Shown here: piece after piece, positions 6,196-13,071 of the stretch
How positions within the stretch are numbered: position 1 is the first letter of the stretch
How the letters are laid out: every line of letters starts with the position of its first letter
Assembly (NCBI GenBank): GCA_937926185.1
Contig: CALEYM010000107.1
Span: 1 to 13,071 of the forward strand
DNA from: an uncultured Bacteroidota bacterium
GTDB taxonomy: Bacteria > Bacteroidota > Bacteroidia > Chitinophagales > Saprospiraceae
Direction of reading: 5' to 3'
DNA: 13,071 nt
The notes under the pieces: model-generated
Database searches by the model: none
Seen by the model: only the letters and a program-made list of their open reading frames with translations
Told to the model about the DNA's origin: nothing
Position numbers and translations under genes: made by a program

Positions 6196-8826
6196 TCATT
6201 CTTTCCCCTCTCCCGGAAAATACTTTTTCAGCAACGCCTCGAAGCCCGGTGACCGGCGAACGTTGGTTAAATCGGTGTCGGTCCGCGCCAAGTTGAAATC
6301 CTTGAAGCCTTTTTCCAGGGCGCGTTCCAGCCATTCCAGCGCTTTTTGCTCCTGCACGGCCAGGGAGTAGAGGCAGGCCGCCTGGTAGTAAACCATCGGG
6401 TTGCCGGGAAATTTTTGCAACCCCTCGTCGATTGTCCGCTGCATGGCGACCAGGTCGCCGAGGCCCAGGTACGCCCGGCCCTTCATGTTCACGTCAATAT
6501 CATCGCGAGGATCCTGTACGACTTCCAGGATTTTTTGAAAACAAGCCTTCGCAGTTTCTCTGTGTTCCAATGCCGACAGGGATTCGGCTGCCATTGCATA
6601 AGGCCAGATAAACTGGTGGTTTTCAACCATTTTTTTCTCCAGGAGAGGCAGGGCTTTACTCATAATCTCGATCGCTTTTTCATTTCGGCCTGTTTCCCGG
6701 TATGCATCTGCCAGGTAAACATAAATCTGAGCATCAAACTCGTTGACTTCGAGCCGGTTTTCGGCAATCGAAGCGGCTTTTTCAAGGGCCTCTATTCGCT
6801 TTTCCGGCAGGTTCAGTATTTGGTAACCCATCGCTAATATGTACCAGGACTGTATACTTAAAGGGGCCAATTCCACCATCTTATGCGCTGCTATCAAGGC
6901 TTTTTCCGTTTGACCCAGATCGTTGTAAAGCATATTCAGGTATTGATATACCGCCCAGTCCTGCTCTTTCGATAATTCGGCGGCCTTGAGCAATGTCTCT
7001 TCCGCCTCTTTCATCCGGCGTGCCCTATACAGTTCAGCGCCTAATAAAGTGCGGTAATGAACCGGAAAATTTTCCGGATCGGATGCTAAATAGGCCGATG
7101 CTTTTTCGATGTATTTATCCCGGTAATAGGCGTGTTTGTCCATTTCGCCTCGTGCCTGATACATAACGGCAAACTCCTGGTAGGGGAGTAAAAACGTGGA
7201 ATCCAGGGCGATGGCTTTGTCTAAGAGATGATCATGTTGCGGCCAGTCCCTAAACCGGTAACAATTTGCCGCTACATAGTAGGCGTACACGCATGTCGGC
7301 GACAGTTCGAGCGCTTTCTGGGCATGGCGCAGGGCTTTGTCCGGTTGGGAAAGTTTCCAGAAAAGGAAAAACGCATAATCCATATGCACGTAGGCGGCAA
7401 TGGAGTCGTAGCGCAGGGCCTCCTCGAACTTCAAGGTAGCTATTCGGGCTACCGAATCGGGCGGTATTCCGGGGTGGTTTTCGGGCCGGCTAGATTTCGC
7501 TTCAAAGAAGTATTGCTTGGTTTTCAACTGGTTGTAGAAAAAATGCCCTTCTCCCAGGAGTTCGGTCGCCCGGGCCAGGTAAGCCGGAATATGGTCGAAC
7601 ACGAATGGCCGCGACCAGGCGTCGCTAACGACCATGGGGTCGGTCTTCAGCAACTTATTCGTCACCTGCTGGCTTTCATCCAGCAGCGCCGCGGCGAAAT
7701 TACGCGTCATCAGACCGTGCACGGGGGCCAGTTCTGGCTCATTAATCAGGCGCCGGTAGTAGTCGTCGGCGGATGTTCCCTTGGGTTCCAGCAGTTCCTT
7801 GCGCTCCAGCGCGGCGTTGAAGGCGGCGTACAGTTCCCGGACACTTGAATCTGCCCGGGCCAGCACCCAATCCTCCATGCCCCTCGGATCGATCGGTTCG
7901 AGGGAAGGCTGGGCGCCGGTTTTGCCCGCTTTGATGCGGGCCAGCGTAGGGGCGTCCACGCGGGCCAGGCGGGCTAATTTGTCGCCTACCGTGAAAGGAA
8001 ACTGGCGGTGCGGCGCCGTTTCTTCAGGTACGCGGTCTTCCAGATAATTTTCCAGTTCCACGAGCGTGACAAGGTCGTCTTCGTTGCGGTCGGCCAGGCC
8101 GTAAAGGCCGTCGATGAGGTGGTAGGAGAAGCAGCCGCGGCCGCCACCCCACTGCATACCTTCAAGACTGAATTCGTTGGGTTGGCAGGAGAGGATTTTC
8201 ACCTCGTTGGCGAATTGCGTGGCCAGGTTCTGGGCGGTGGCCTGCGGGCCGCCGATGTCACTGCCGGCGAGTTTGCCGGCGTGGCAGGCGTCGCTGATAA
8301 CCAGCACGCGGGCTTTGTTTTGCCGTGAGAGCGTGGCCACGATGTCCTGCAGGTCGCGGACGTTGAAACAGCCGCCGCTCATATAGGCATAAGGCGGCGA
8401 ATCCCAGCAGAGCCAGTAGCCGGGCTGGGCGATGGTTTTGGTTTCCACGTCGCCGTGGCCGCTGAAATAAATGATGGCCTGATCGCCTTCCGCGCAATGG
8501 GTCATCAGGGCCCAGAGCGCCATGGCAACCCGGCCCATGGTGGCTTTTTCGTTGAGCAGCACCTGAATATTCTCCGCCGGCACGCTGCCGCCTGCCGGGC
8601 TTTGCAGCCAGGCCGCAAACGCCTCCGCGTCGCGGTGGGCATATTGCAGGTCGGGGATGGCGGGGTCCTGGTAGTCGGAGATGCCGACGACGACGGCTCT
8701 TGTCGAGTGATGAGTGATGAGCGATGAGTGATGAGTGGCGAGGGGGGCGGCGCCTTTGGGCTCCTGGGCACAAAGCGGTGATGCACCCCAGAGGGACAAC
8801 AGCAGCAGGAAGGTGTGTTTTCTCAT
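6196..8826 (-). CDS. Secreted caspase-like protease with C-terminal TPR repeats (casp4)
   Basis: The product is 876 aa and is the first gene of the array. The start at 8826 gives the signal peptide MRKHTFLLLLSLWGASPLCAQ; SPLC does not fit a lipobox, so signal peptidase I cleavage is more likely than a lipoprotein. The caspase domain spans about 43-270 with His124 in IYFSGHGD and Cys181 in SDACHAG, then an EF-hand-like loop (246-257). It is very close to casp2 through the caspase and middle domains: I count 11 differences in 111 aligned residues from ATAQNLATQF onward. Beyond about residue 450 the TPR half is only loosely alignable. About ten TPR-like helical pairs run to the C-terminus (ALLKKYFPGEGKE). 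The linker contains a 7-bp tandem repeat encoding THHSSLITHHS. It is likely an extracytoplasmic protease whose TPRs select partners; partners are unknown. Confidence 0.9.
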   Translation of the reverse strand: MRKHTFLLLLSLWGASPLCAQEPKGAAPLATHHSSLITHHSTRAVVVGISDYQDPAIPDLQYAHRDAEAFAAWLQSPAGGSVPAENIQVLLNEKATMGRVAMALWALMTHCAEGDQAIIYFSGHGDVETKTIAQPGYWLCWDSPPYAYMSGGCFNVRDLQDIVATLSRQNKARVLVISDACHAGKLAGSDIGGPQATAQNLATQFANEVKILSCQPNEFSLEGMQWGGGRGCFSYHLIDGLYGLADRNEDDLVTLVELENYLEDRVPEETAPHRQFPFTVGDKLARLARVDAPTLARIKAGKTGAQPSLEPIDPRGMEDWVLARADSSVRELYAAFNAALERKELLEPKGTSADDYYRRLINEPELAPVHGLMTRNFAAALLDESQQVTNKLLKTDPMVVSDAWSRPFVFDHIPAYLARATELLGEGHFFYNQLKTKQYFFEAKSSRPENHPGIPPDSVARIATLKFEEALRYDSIAAYVHMDYAFFLFWKLSQPDKALRHAQKALELSPTCVYAYYVAANCYRFRDWPQHDHLLDKAIALDSTFLLPYQEFAVMYQARGEMDKHAYYRDKYIEKASAYLASDPENFPVHYRTLLGAELYRARRMKEAEETLLKAAELSKEQDWAVYQYLNMLYNDLGQTEKALIAAHKMVELAPLSIQSWYILAMGYQILNLPEKRIEALEKAASIAENRLEVNEFDAQIYVYLADAYRETGRNEKAIEIMSKALPLLEKKMVENHQFIWPYAMAAESLSALEHRETAKACFQKILEVVQDPRDDIDVNMKGRAYLGLGDLVAMQRTIDEGLQKFPGNPMVYYQAACLYSLAVQEQKALEWLERALEKGFKDFNLARTDTDLTNVRRSPGFEALLKKYFPGEGKE
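8705..8737. repeat. 7-bp tandem repeat in the casp4 linker
   Basis: Nearly five copies of GAGTGAT (one with C in place of T) lie inside the coding sequence between signal peptide and caspase domain. Because the unit is 7 bp, gain or loss of one copy would shift the frame and switch off the caspase downstream of the signal peptide. That makes it a possible slipped-strand contingency site, though five copies is few for high slippage rates. Confidence 0.75.
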
Positions 8827-8846
8827 GGCCGGAGGTTTTTGTCGCC

Positions 8847-8854
8847 GAAAGTTA
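8847..8854 (-). promoter_or_regulatory. Weak candidate -7 element for the caspase array
   Basis: On the minus strand this reads TAACTTTC, one base short of the Bacteroidota TAnnTTTG consensus, 20 bases before the casp4 ATG. No convincing upstream TTG box was found at the right spacing, so this is only the best match in the 78-bp divergent spacer. Confidence 0.2.
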
Positions 8855-8859
8855 TGTTT

Positions 8860-8886
8860 TTGGGCAGATAAAAATCCATATTTTTG
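8860..8886 (+). promoter_or_regulatory. Candidate Bacteroidota-type promoter for the DUF4058 gene
   Basis: TTG at 8860-8862 and TATTTTTG at 8879-8886 (fits TAnnTTTG exactly) are 16 bases apart, close to the spacing usual for the main Bacteroidota sigma factor. The implied transcript start would be a little over ten bases before ATG 8905. The region is A/T-rich, so a chance match is possible. Confidence 0.35.
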
Positions 8887-8904
8887 AACCCAAAATACAT
8901 TGCC

Positions 8905-9681
8905 ATGCAACCCATCTCACCTTTCCCCGGCATGGATCCTTACTTAGAAGGGCATCTTTGGCCGGATGTGCACAACGACCTGACGAGTGCCGTCCGCGAA
9001 CTGATTGCCCCGTTGATCGCCCCGAAATATGTGGCGCGGATAGAACCGTACACGGCCGAGGACAAAGAACCGGAATCGGAAATCGGCATCACCTATCCGG
9101 ATGTGGCGGTATTAAAACAACACCGGTTTGAAGAACCTGCCGCCGCTTATGGCAGTAAGCCTGTGATGACCGAGCCGGACGTTTATCTTTCCAGCAAGAT
9201 CACCGTTCGTATTCCCGTGATCGAAATCCGCGATACGGCAAAAAACCGGCTCATCACCGTCATCGAAATCCTCTCGCCCGTCAATAAACGCGGGGCAGGC
9301 CGTGAGATTTACCTTCAAAAAAGAGAAATGTTGCACAACAGCGGCGTCCATGTGCTTGAAATTGACCTTCTGCGCCGGGGAGAACGCAGCGTTCGCGACA
9401 AACACCTAAGCGGCGCCGATTACCTGTTCCTGCTTTGGCGGGCCGGCAGCGAGCAGTTTGCCGTTTGGAAAAACCGCGTTTCACATGCCTTGCCTGTCCT
9501 GCCCGTGCCCCTGAAAAAACCCGACGCCGACGTGTTGCTGTCGTTGAAAAATGCGCTCGACATGGTGTACAAGCGCGGACTTTATCAGCTTTCCATCGAC
9601 TATCGGGCAACGCCGCCTCCGCCGGCCTTCGGGGCGGAGGAATTGACCTGGATGAAGCGGCTCTTAAAGCCGGAAGAGTAG
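8905..9681 (+). CDS. DUF4058 family protein
   Basis: The product is 258 aa. The start at 8905 gives MQPISPFPGMDPYLEG, the usual opening of the DUF4058 family; an in-frame TTG at 8884 would add seven atypical residues. Family hallmarks visible in order are SPFPGMDPYLE, W-PDVHNDL, YPDVAV, then VIEILSPVNKRG-GREIYLQKR and GVHVLEIDLLRRG, and a proline-rich end. The D...E-x-L..NK layout near VIEILSPVNK recalls restriction-nuclease-like folds, but I cannot establish that. The family has no known function that I can state and is common in Planctomycetes, Cyanobacteria and some Bacteroidota. No signal peptide or membrane segment is seen, so the protein is probably cytoplasmic. It is divergent from casp4 with a 78-bp shared spacer and convergent with the metallopeptidase gene. 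Confidence 0.9.
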   Translation: MQPISPFPGMDPYLEGHLWPDVHNDLTSAVRELIAPLIAPKYVARIEPYTAEDKEPESEIGITYPDVAVLKQHRFEEPAAAYGSKPVMTEPDVYLSSKITVRIPVIEIRDTAKNRLITVIEILSPVNKRGAGREIYLQKREMLHNSGVHVLEIDLLRRGERSVRDKHLSGADYLFLLWRAGSEQFAVWKNRVSHALPVLPVPLKKPDADVLLSLKNALDMVYKRGLYQLSIDYRATPPPPAFGAEELTWMKRLLKPEE

Positions 9682-9711
9682 TTTTTGGGGTCAGCGGTTG
9701 TCACTCACGTC

Positions 9712-9818
9712 ATTGAACATTGAAAATTGGTCATTGAACATTGGACATTTCAATTTTTAAAATTTTTAATTTGGAAATTTTCAATGTCCAATGTCCAATG
9801 TCCAATGTTCATTGTCCA
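9712..9818. repeat. Word-repeat spacer forming a long inverted repeat between convergent genes
   Basis: The stretch is made of repeated words: CATTGAACATTG on the left and CCAATGTCCAATGTCC on the right. The arms 9732-9749 and 9783-9800 are inverted copies at 17 of 18 positions, separated by a 33-bp A/T-rich loop (AATTTTTAAAATTTTTAATTT). The right end runs into the coding sequence and supplies the last residues and stop of the metallopeptidase gene (9809). Between convergent genes it could act as a two-way terminator, although its stem is A/T-rich and lacks a GC-rich core. Confidence 0.7.
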
Positions 9819-11395
9819 TGCTCCACATACTTCACCATCTCCAGCACCTGCCCCCTGGCATCCACCTTCAGCACCACGTTGTCGCGTGGCGACTTGAGGT
9901 AGAAGCCTTCCCGCGCGGTTACGATATTGCGGTAGGCGTTGCGTTCCAGGTCTTCGTGCGGCGGCACAACGGTGGCATCCGGCGTCAGGCGGTTGGGGAA
10001 ACGCATCAGACTGACGAGGTTGCCCTGCTTGTTGGAGAAAACAATGGTGGCGGATCCGGCGCCCTGTTTTTGGGCAAACCAAACGCCGGCTTTTTCGTCC
10101 AGCGGCGTTCGCTCGAGCCCGTCGGTGCGGCCCAATTGCATTTGTTCCAGCACTTTGCGCAATGACGCCGGCAGCGGCATTTCCAGCAGGATGCCCGATT
10201 CCGTTTCGCCGCGCAGGCTTTGCGCGTTCTGGCGGGCGTACAAGGCGCTGAGCACGTTTTTCGATTCGGACAGACGCCGGAAGATCGCTTCCGCCTCGGC
10301 TTTGCGGGCATTGCCGGGTTGCAGCGCGTAGGTGATGCCCAGCGCGATTTCGATCATTTCGGTTTCCTGCGTCGGTTGCCGCTTTTTATCGCGTGTCCGT
10401 TTCAGCAGGTGCAGTTCGGCATATTTCAGGGCTTCCACCGGGCGGCCCATCATGTTCAGGGCGCACAGGTGGTTGATCCGGGCCGTGACGTAGGCCGGGT
10501 CCAGGCGGGCCGCTTCGGCGAACTGGGCTACCGCTTTTTCCAGAAAAGCCAGTCGCAAGGGTTCTACGGATGGATCAATATGTTCCTGTCCGCGAGCCGC
10601 GGCGATACGGCTTAGTTTGGTAAACCAGTCGGCTTCGACGGGGTAGGTGTACTTGTCGAGTTGGGGGCTCCAGAACTCCCGGGCGCTGAGGGTATAGGCC
10701 ACGCCGAGGTTGTTGTACACTTCGCGGCCCTGGTAGTACCGCAGCACGTATTCGTAGCCGGAGCAGGCCAGGCCGGTTTGGCCGATGGCCAGCAGATAGT
10801 TGCTCGACTCAAATACCTCGCACAAGGTTTGCGCAATTTCCACCACTTCCCGGCTACTGGCCTTGCGCGCTTCCAGTGCCGGGTAGCCGGGCAGGGTTTT
10901 CCCGGTCAGCCCGTACTCCCGGTAAATCCGCTCGATCACGTCGGGCATCGTTTTCAGTACGCCGTAGCCGGCCAGGTAAGCGTTGAACAGCCCCTGTATG
11001 TCGGCCACTTTTTCGGTGCGGATGTCGGCGTTATAACCCTGGTCGTAGGCCAGAAAATTGGTTTTCAGCCTTTGGCCTTTGATCTGCGACTGGTAGGCGT
11101 GCACCAGTTCGTGGCCCAGCATATAAGCCAGCGCCGACAGCGAATCGCGTCCGAAGCCCTGGCAGATACCATAAGCTTTTTCATCGAGCACGATCGCATT
11201 TTTCCAGGGCGAATAAGCCGCCACCTTTTTGTTTTCGGGGCTGATGACCAATTTGGGTTTTTTAAACTGGTAGTTGCCGTTAGCCGCGTATAATTTGTCG
11301 AGTACGGCCTGGGCCACGGCCTGGGGCGTGCCAGCGTTCAGCGGGATCGAAAAACCCAGACAGAGCGCGGCATGCCAAAATGTTTTCTTCAGCAT
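9809..11395 (-). CDS. Secreted zinc metallopeptidase with TPR-like region (M48-like)
   Basis: The product is 528 aa. The N-terminus (MLKKTFWHAALCLGFSIPLNAG) is a signal peptide. HELVH at 95-99 inside GHELVHAYQ is a zinc-binding HExxH motif. TEKVAD at 127-132 fits the third ligand ExxAD, as in gluzincins of the M48 type. Residues about 180-380 are helical and include TPR-like segments (near FLEKAVAQFAEAARLDPAYVTARINHLCALNMMGRPVEALKYAELHL). The C-terminal 150 residues are mixed beta-like sequence without a recognised family. It is predicted to hydrolyse proteins in the periplasm or at the cell surface; the substrate is unknown. It is the third gene of the sigma-factor unit, 34 bp after the anti-sigma-like gene, so it may be a target or modulator of that circuit. 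No transmembrane segment beyond the signal peptide is obvious, unlike many M48 enzymes. Confidence 0.8.
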   Translation of the reverse strand: MLKKTFWHAALCLGFSIPLNAGTPQAVAQAVLDKLYAANGNYQFKKPKLVISPENKKVAAYSPWKNAIVLDEKAYGICQGFGRDSLSALAYMLGHELVHAYQSQIKGQRLKTNFLAYDQGYNADIRTEKVADIQGLFNAYLAGYGVLKTMPDVIERIYREYGLTGKTLPGYPALEARKASSREVVEIAQTLCEVFESSNYLLAIGQTGLACSGYEYVLRYYQGREVYNNLGVAYTLSAREFWSPQLDKYTYPVEADWFTKLSRIAAARGQEHIDPSVEPLRLAFLEKAVAQFAEAARLDPAYVTARINHLCALNMMGRPVEALKYAELHLLKRTRDKKRQPTQETEMIEIALGITYALQPGNARKAEAEAIFRRLSESKNVLSALYARQNAQSLRGETESGILLEMPLPASLRKVLEQMQLGRTDGLERTPLDEKAGVWFAQKQGAGSATIVFSNKQGNLVSLMRFPNRLTPDATVVPPHEDLERNAYRNIVTAREGFYLKSPRDNVVLKVDARGQVLEMVKYVEHGQ

Positions 11396-11429
11396 AAGCG
11401 TGCGGGAAAAGGATAAAAGGCGGAGGCCC

Positions 11430-12275
11430 TTATTTTTTAGGAATCAATTGCTCGAGCAGCGCCTTGGCGCCGCGGTGGTTGGGGTATTCGTTGTCGTTGG
11501 CGAGTTTGGTGAACGCTTCGCGGGCATCGTCCTGCCCGTTTTCCGCTTTCAGGTAGCAGAGGCCCAGGTTCCAAAGGGCGTCGTTTTTCAACTCCGAGCC
11601 TTCCGCGACCGACAACGGCGTCAGCAGTTCGATGGCTTTGGCGTAGCGTTCCTGGCTCATATGAATTATACCCAGGTAATACTGCGCCGTTTGATCGTCG
11701 GGATGCGTTTCCAGGTGGCTTTTCAGAAGATTTTGCGCATCGGTGTAGCGGCCGGCTTCGAAATGCTGCAGGGCCGTGCGCAGGGTGTCTTCGGCCGTCT
11801 GCACGCCGGCCATGCCGACCGATTCCAGCCTGGAAATAGCCGTTTTAGCGCGTTGAACCTCTAGTTCCAGTTTAAAATTTTGAGAAAAAAGGGCGTTAGA
11901 GTCAACGGCAGCGGCTTCCTGACGGGTGAAAAACCACACCGCGCCGGCCAGGACGACGAGGGTTGCGGCAATTGCCATGATACGTTTCATAAAGGATGTT
12001 TTTGAAAGGTGTGAAACAGAAAGGGTGGATACGGGCGCCGCGGCGCCGGCCTGAAAAAAACCTTCCGCGGTCAATTTATGATGAACGGCGCCGATGGTCT
12101 GGCGGAGCTCCGCTTCGCCGGCGTGTTCTATGCCTTCGAGCAAAAGACGTTCGAGTTCCACGTCGTTTTGCAATTCAGGGTTTTCTTTGATTTCGGTTTC
12201 AAAAGCCTCGCGTTCCGCGGCGCTCATCGCGCCGGCCAGGTAGCGGTGGATTTTGTCGATATATTCCTCATTCAT
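11430..12275 (-). CDS. Membrane anti-sigma-like protein with periplasmic TPRs
   Basis: The product is 281 aa. The N-terminal cytoplasmic part (1-95) starts MNEEYIDKIHRYLAGAMSAAEREAFE, the pattern of Bacteroidota proteins paired with ECF sigma factors; it lacks the His-Cys-Cys zinc motif of classical ZAS anti-sigma factors. One membrane helix spans about 99-117 (IMAIAATLVVLAGAVWFF). The rest is outside: a short coiled-coil-like stretch (about 130-155) and three TPR-like repeats (about 164-195, 196-228 and 232-265). The likely role is to hold the sigma factor at the membrane and release it when the outer TPR domain senses a partner or is cleaved; this is inferred from gene order and topology. 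The start at 12275 lies 6 bp after the sigma-factor stop, so translation is probably coupled. Confidence 0.8.
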   Translation of the reverse strand: MNEEYIDKIHRYLAGAMSAAEREAFETEIKENPELQNDVELERLLLEGIEHAGEAELRQTIGAVHHKLTAEGFFQAGAAAPVSTLSVSHLSKTSFMKRIMAIAATLVVLAGAVWFFTRQEAAAVDSNALFSQNFKLELEVQRAKTAISRLESVGMAGVQTAEDTLRTALQHFEAGRYTDAQNLLKSHLETHPDDQTAQYYLGIIHMSQERYAKAIELLTPLSVAEGSELKNDALWNLGLCYLKAENGQDDAREAFTKLANDNEYPNHRGAKALLEQLIPKK

Positions 12276-12281
12276 GAAGCG

Positions 12282-12863
12282 TTATTTTGAAAGGTATTTA
12301 AACAGAGAATGCGATTTGACCTGTTTGCGCAGGTAATCAAGACACCGGTGTTTTTTTACTTTGACAAAAGACTCGGCATAACCCATTTCTTCTGCAATTT
12401 CCGACTGAGAACGTTTTTCAAAAAAAGAGAGTCGAAGCACCCGGCGGCAATCTTCTTCCATATTTTCCAGAAATCCGGCAATGGCAATGAGTTGCTTTTC
12501 CAGTTTTTCCCGCTCTTCCTCTTCTTCCGTGATGCCGGGATTTTCCCGCTGAAAAGCGGATATATCCCCCGTCGAAAATTCTGGTTTGAGATTCGTATTT
12601 TTCAGGATCAGGTTCTTTGCGATAGCGTACAGATAGGTGCCGAGTTTGGAGCTCAGCTGAAATTCAGGCTCACGAATTTTCCGCACGAGAATGACGAGCA
12701 GTTCCTGAAACAAATCCTCCGCATCAGCCCGTCCCGCATCGCTTGCCTGCCGGGCCACCATGCGGTAATACTGCCGGTACAGCGTTTCAAAAGCCGGCGC
12801 CGCGCCTTCCCGCAGGGCTTTCAACAGGTCTTCTTCCGTTTCGTATGTCAATGATTTATCCAT
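12282..12863 (-). CDS. ECF-family RNA polymerase sigma factor
   Basis: The product is 193 aa, a normal ECF length. Region 2 spans about 17-90 (AFETLYRQYYRMVARQ, then the core-binding DAEDLFQELLVILVRKI and TYLYAIAKNLIL). An acidic linker (EEEEEREK, 113-120) leads to region 4 (about 131-182), whose helix-turn-helix is SQSEIAEEMGYAESFVKVKKHRCLDYLRK. It directs RNA polymerase to a private promoter set; the targets are not visible. It opens a unit with the anti-sigma-like gene (6 bp gap) and the metallopeptidase. Autoregulation is common for such pairs, but I could not identify a matching pair of promoter elements. The start at 12863 is the first ATG and gives a complete region 2. Confidence 0.93.
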   Translation of the reverse strand: MDKSLTYETEEDLLKALREGAAPAFETLYRQYYRMVARQASDAGRADAEDLFQELLVILVRKIREPEFQLSSKLGTYLYAIAKNLILKNTNLKPEFSTGDISAFQRENPGITEEEEEREKLEKQLIAIAGFLENMEEDCRRVLRLSFFEKRSQSEIAEEMGYAESFVKVKKHRCLDYLRKQVKSHSLFKYLSK

Positions 12864-13071
12864 TAATCCGCGTTTTGGATTTTGGTTATCACCTTAATGA
12901 AAAAAAATTTGGGGACTAAGGTAAGGAGATAATGGAGGTTTAGAAAGTTTAGAAGGGTTTAGAAGGGTTTAGAAGGGTTTAGAGTGGTTTAGAGTGGTTT
13001 AGAGGCTATCGATTACCCACAAAACCAACATCTCCTGACCCCGATAGTGGCCTGTATGAACAGGTTATAAC
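12864..13071. other. Upstream region of the sigma-factor unit, no gene seen
   Basis: These 208 bases hold the 10-bp repeat and an A/T-rich part near 12899-12912 likely to contain the promoter. No convincing -33/-7 pair was found. From 13006 to the edge the minus strand is open in one frame for about 21 codons, too short to call. Confidence 0.5.
12938..13005. repeat. 10-bp-period tandem repeat upstream of the sigma-factor unit
   Basis: Seven successive units of GTTTAGAAGG or GTTTAGAGTG, all 10 bp except the 9-bp first and last, lie 75-142 bases before the sigma-factor ATG. A period of about one helical turn places each unit on the same face of the DNA, which suits a phased protein-binding or bent site. 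It may equally be another of the word repeats scattered through this region. Confidence 0.8.

Noticed and set aside
6133..6199. ATGA stop/start overlap joining casp4 to a longer casp3
   Set aside because: The extra residues come from an A-rich word repeat and would bury the signal peptide; the shared leader favours ATG 6133.
93..8826. Craspase or other CRISPR-linked TPR-CHAT protease
   Set aside because: The domain order is caspase then TPR, all copies have signal peptides, and no Cas7-11/gRAMP or repeat array is present.
10661..11293. Plus-strand open frame of 210 codons opposite the metallopeptidase
   Set aside because: The minus strand has a signal peptide, HExxH and ExxAD motifs in the same span; the plus-strand frame is a shadow.
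13006..13071. C-terminal end of a minus-strand gene at the right edge
   Set aside because: About 21 open codons (ending SGSGDVGFVGNR) are too few, and a second minus-strand frame is open for a similar length.

Overview
The window looks like a chromosomal accessory region of a Bacteroidota bacterium, most likely of the Saprospiria (Lewinella/Saprospiraceae-like) type. The pointers are an ECF sigma factor followed by a TPR-bearing membrane anti-sigma-like protein, several secreted caspase-TPR proteins with signal peptides ending in LLAQQ or LPAQQ, weak Shine-Dalgarno signals, one TAnnTTTG-type promoter candidate, and many word-like short repeats between and inside genes. This placement is inference from style; no rRNA or other phylogenetic marker is present.

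Layout. (1) Positions 1-75 hold an open plus-strand tail that may be the end of a gene running in from the left. (2) Positions about 93-8826 (minus strand) hold a tandem array of four related genes, read 8826 to 93: three apparently intact secreted caspase-fold (peptidase C14) proteins with C-terminal TPR repeats (876, 873 and 829 aa) and a fourth, degenerate copy. The degenerate copy keeps its signal peptide and both catalytic residues, has a palindromic repeat element inserted in frame in its linker, and then loses frame through a 20-bp deletion and is cut off before the TPRs. (3) Positions 8905-9681 (plus strand) hold a lone DUF4058 gene, divergent from the caspase array. (4) Positions 9682-9808 are a convergent intergenic spacer built of ATTGGACATTGGAC-like words that form a long inverted repeat. 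(5) Positions 9809-12863 (minus strand) hold a compact three-gene unit: ECF sigma factor, single-pass anti-sigma-like TPR protein (6 bp apart), and a secreted HExxH/ExxAD metallopeptidase with probable TPRs (34 bp further). (6) Positions 12864-13071 are the upstream region of the sigma factor, with a 10-bp-period tandem repeat at 12938-13005.

How the genes may work together (inference). The sigma/anti-sigma pair is a ready-made envelope signalling module. Next to it are four kinds of predicted exported protein with TPRs and/or proteolytic sites. In the caspase array the protease half and a following uncharacterised domain are strongly conserved between paralogs (about 90% identity over one hand-counted stretch of genes 2 and 4), while the TPR half is highly divergent. 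This resembles a constant effector joined to a variable recognition domain. The spacer between signal peptide and caspase domain is a hotspot where unrelated simple repeats or a mobile palindromic element have accumulated in frame in three of the four copies. Below, the caspase genes are numbered casp1 (degenerate, leftmost) to casp4 (rightmost, first transcribed).
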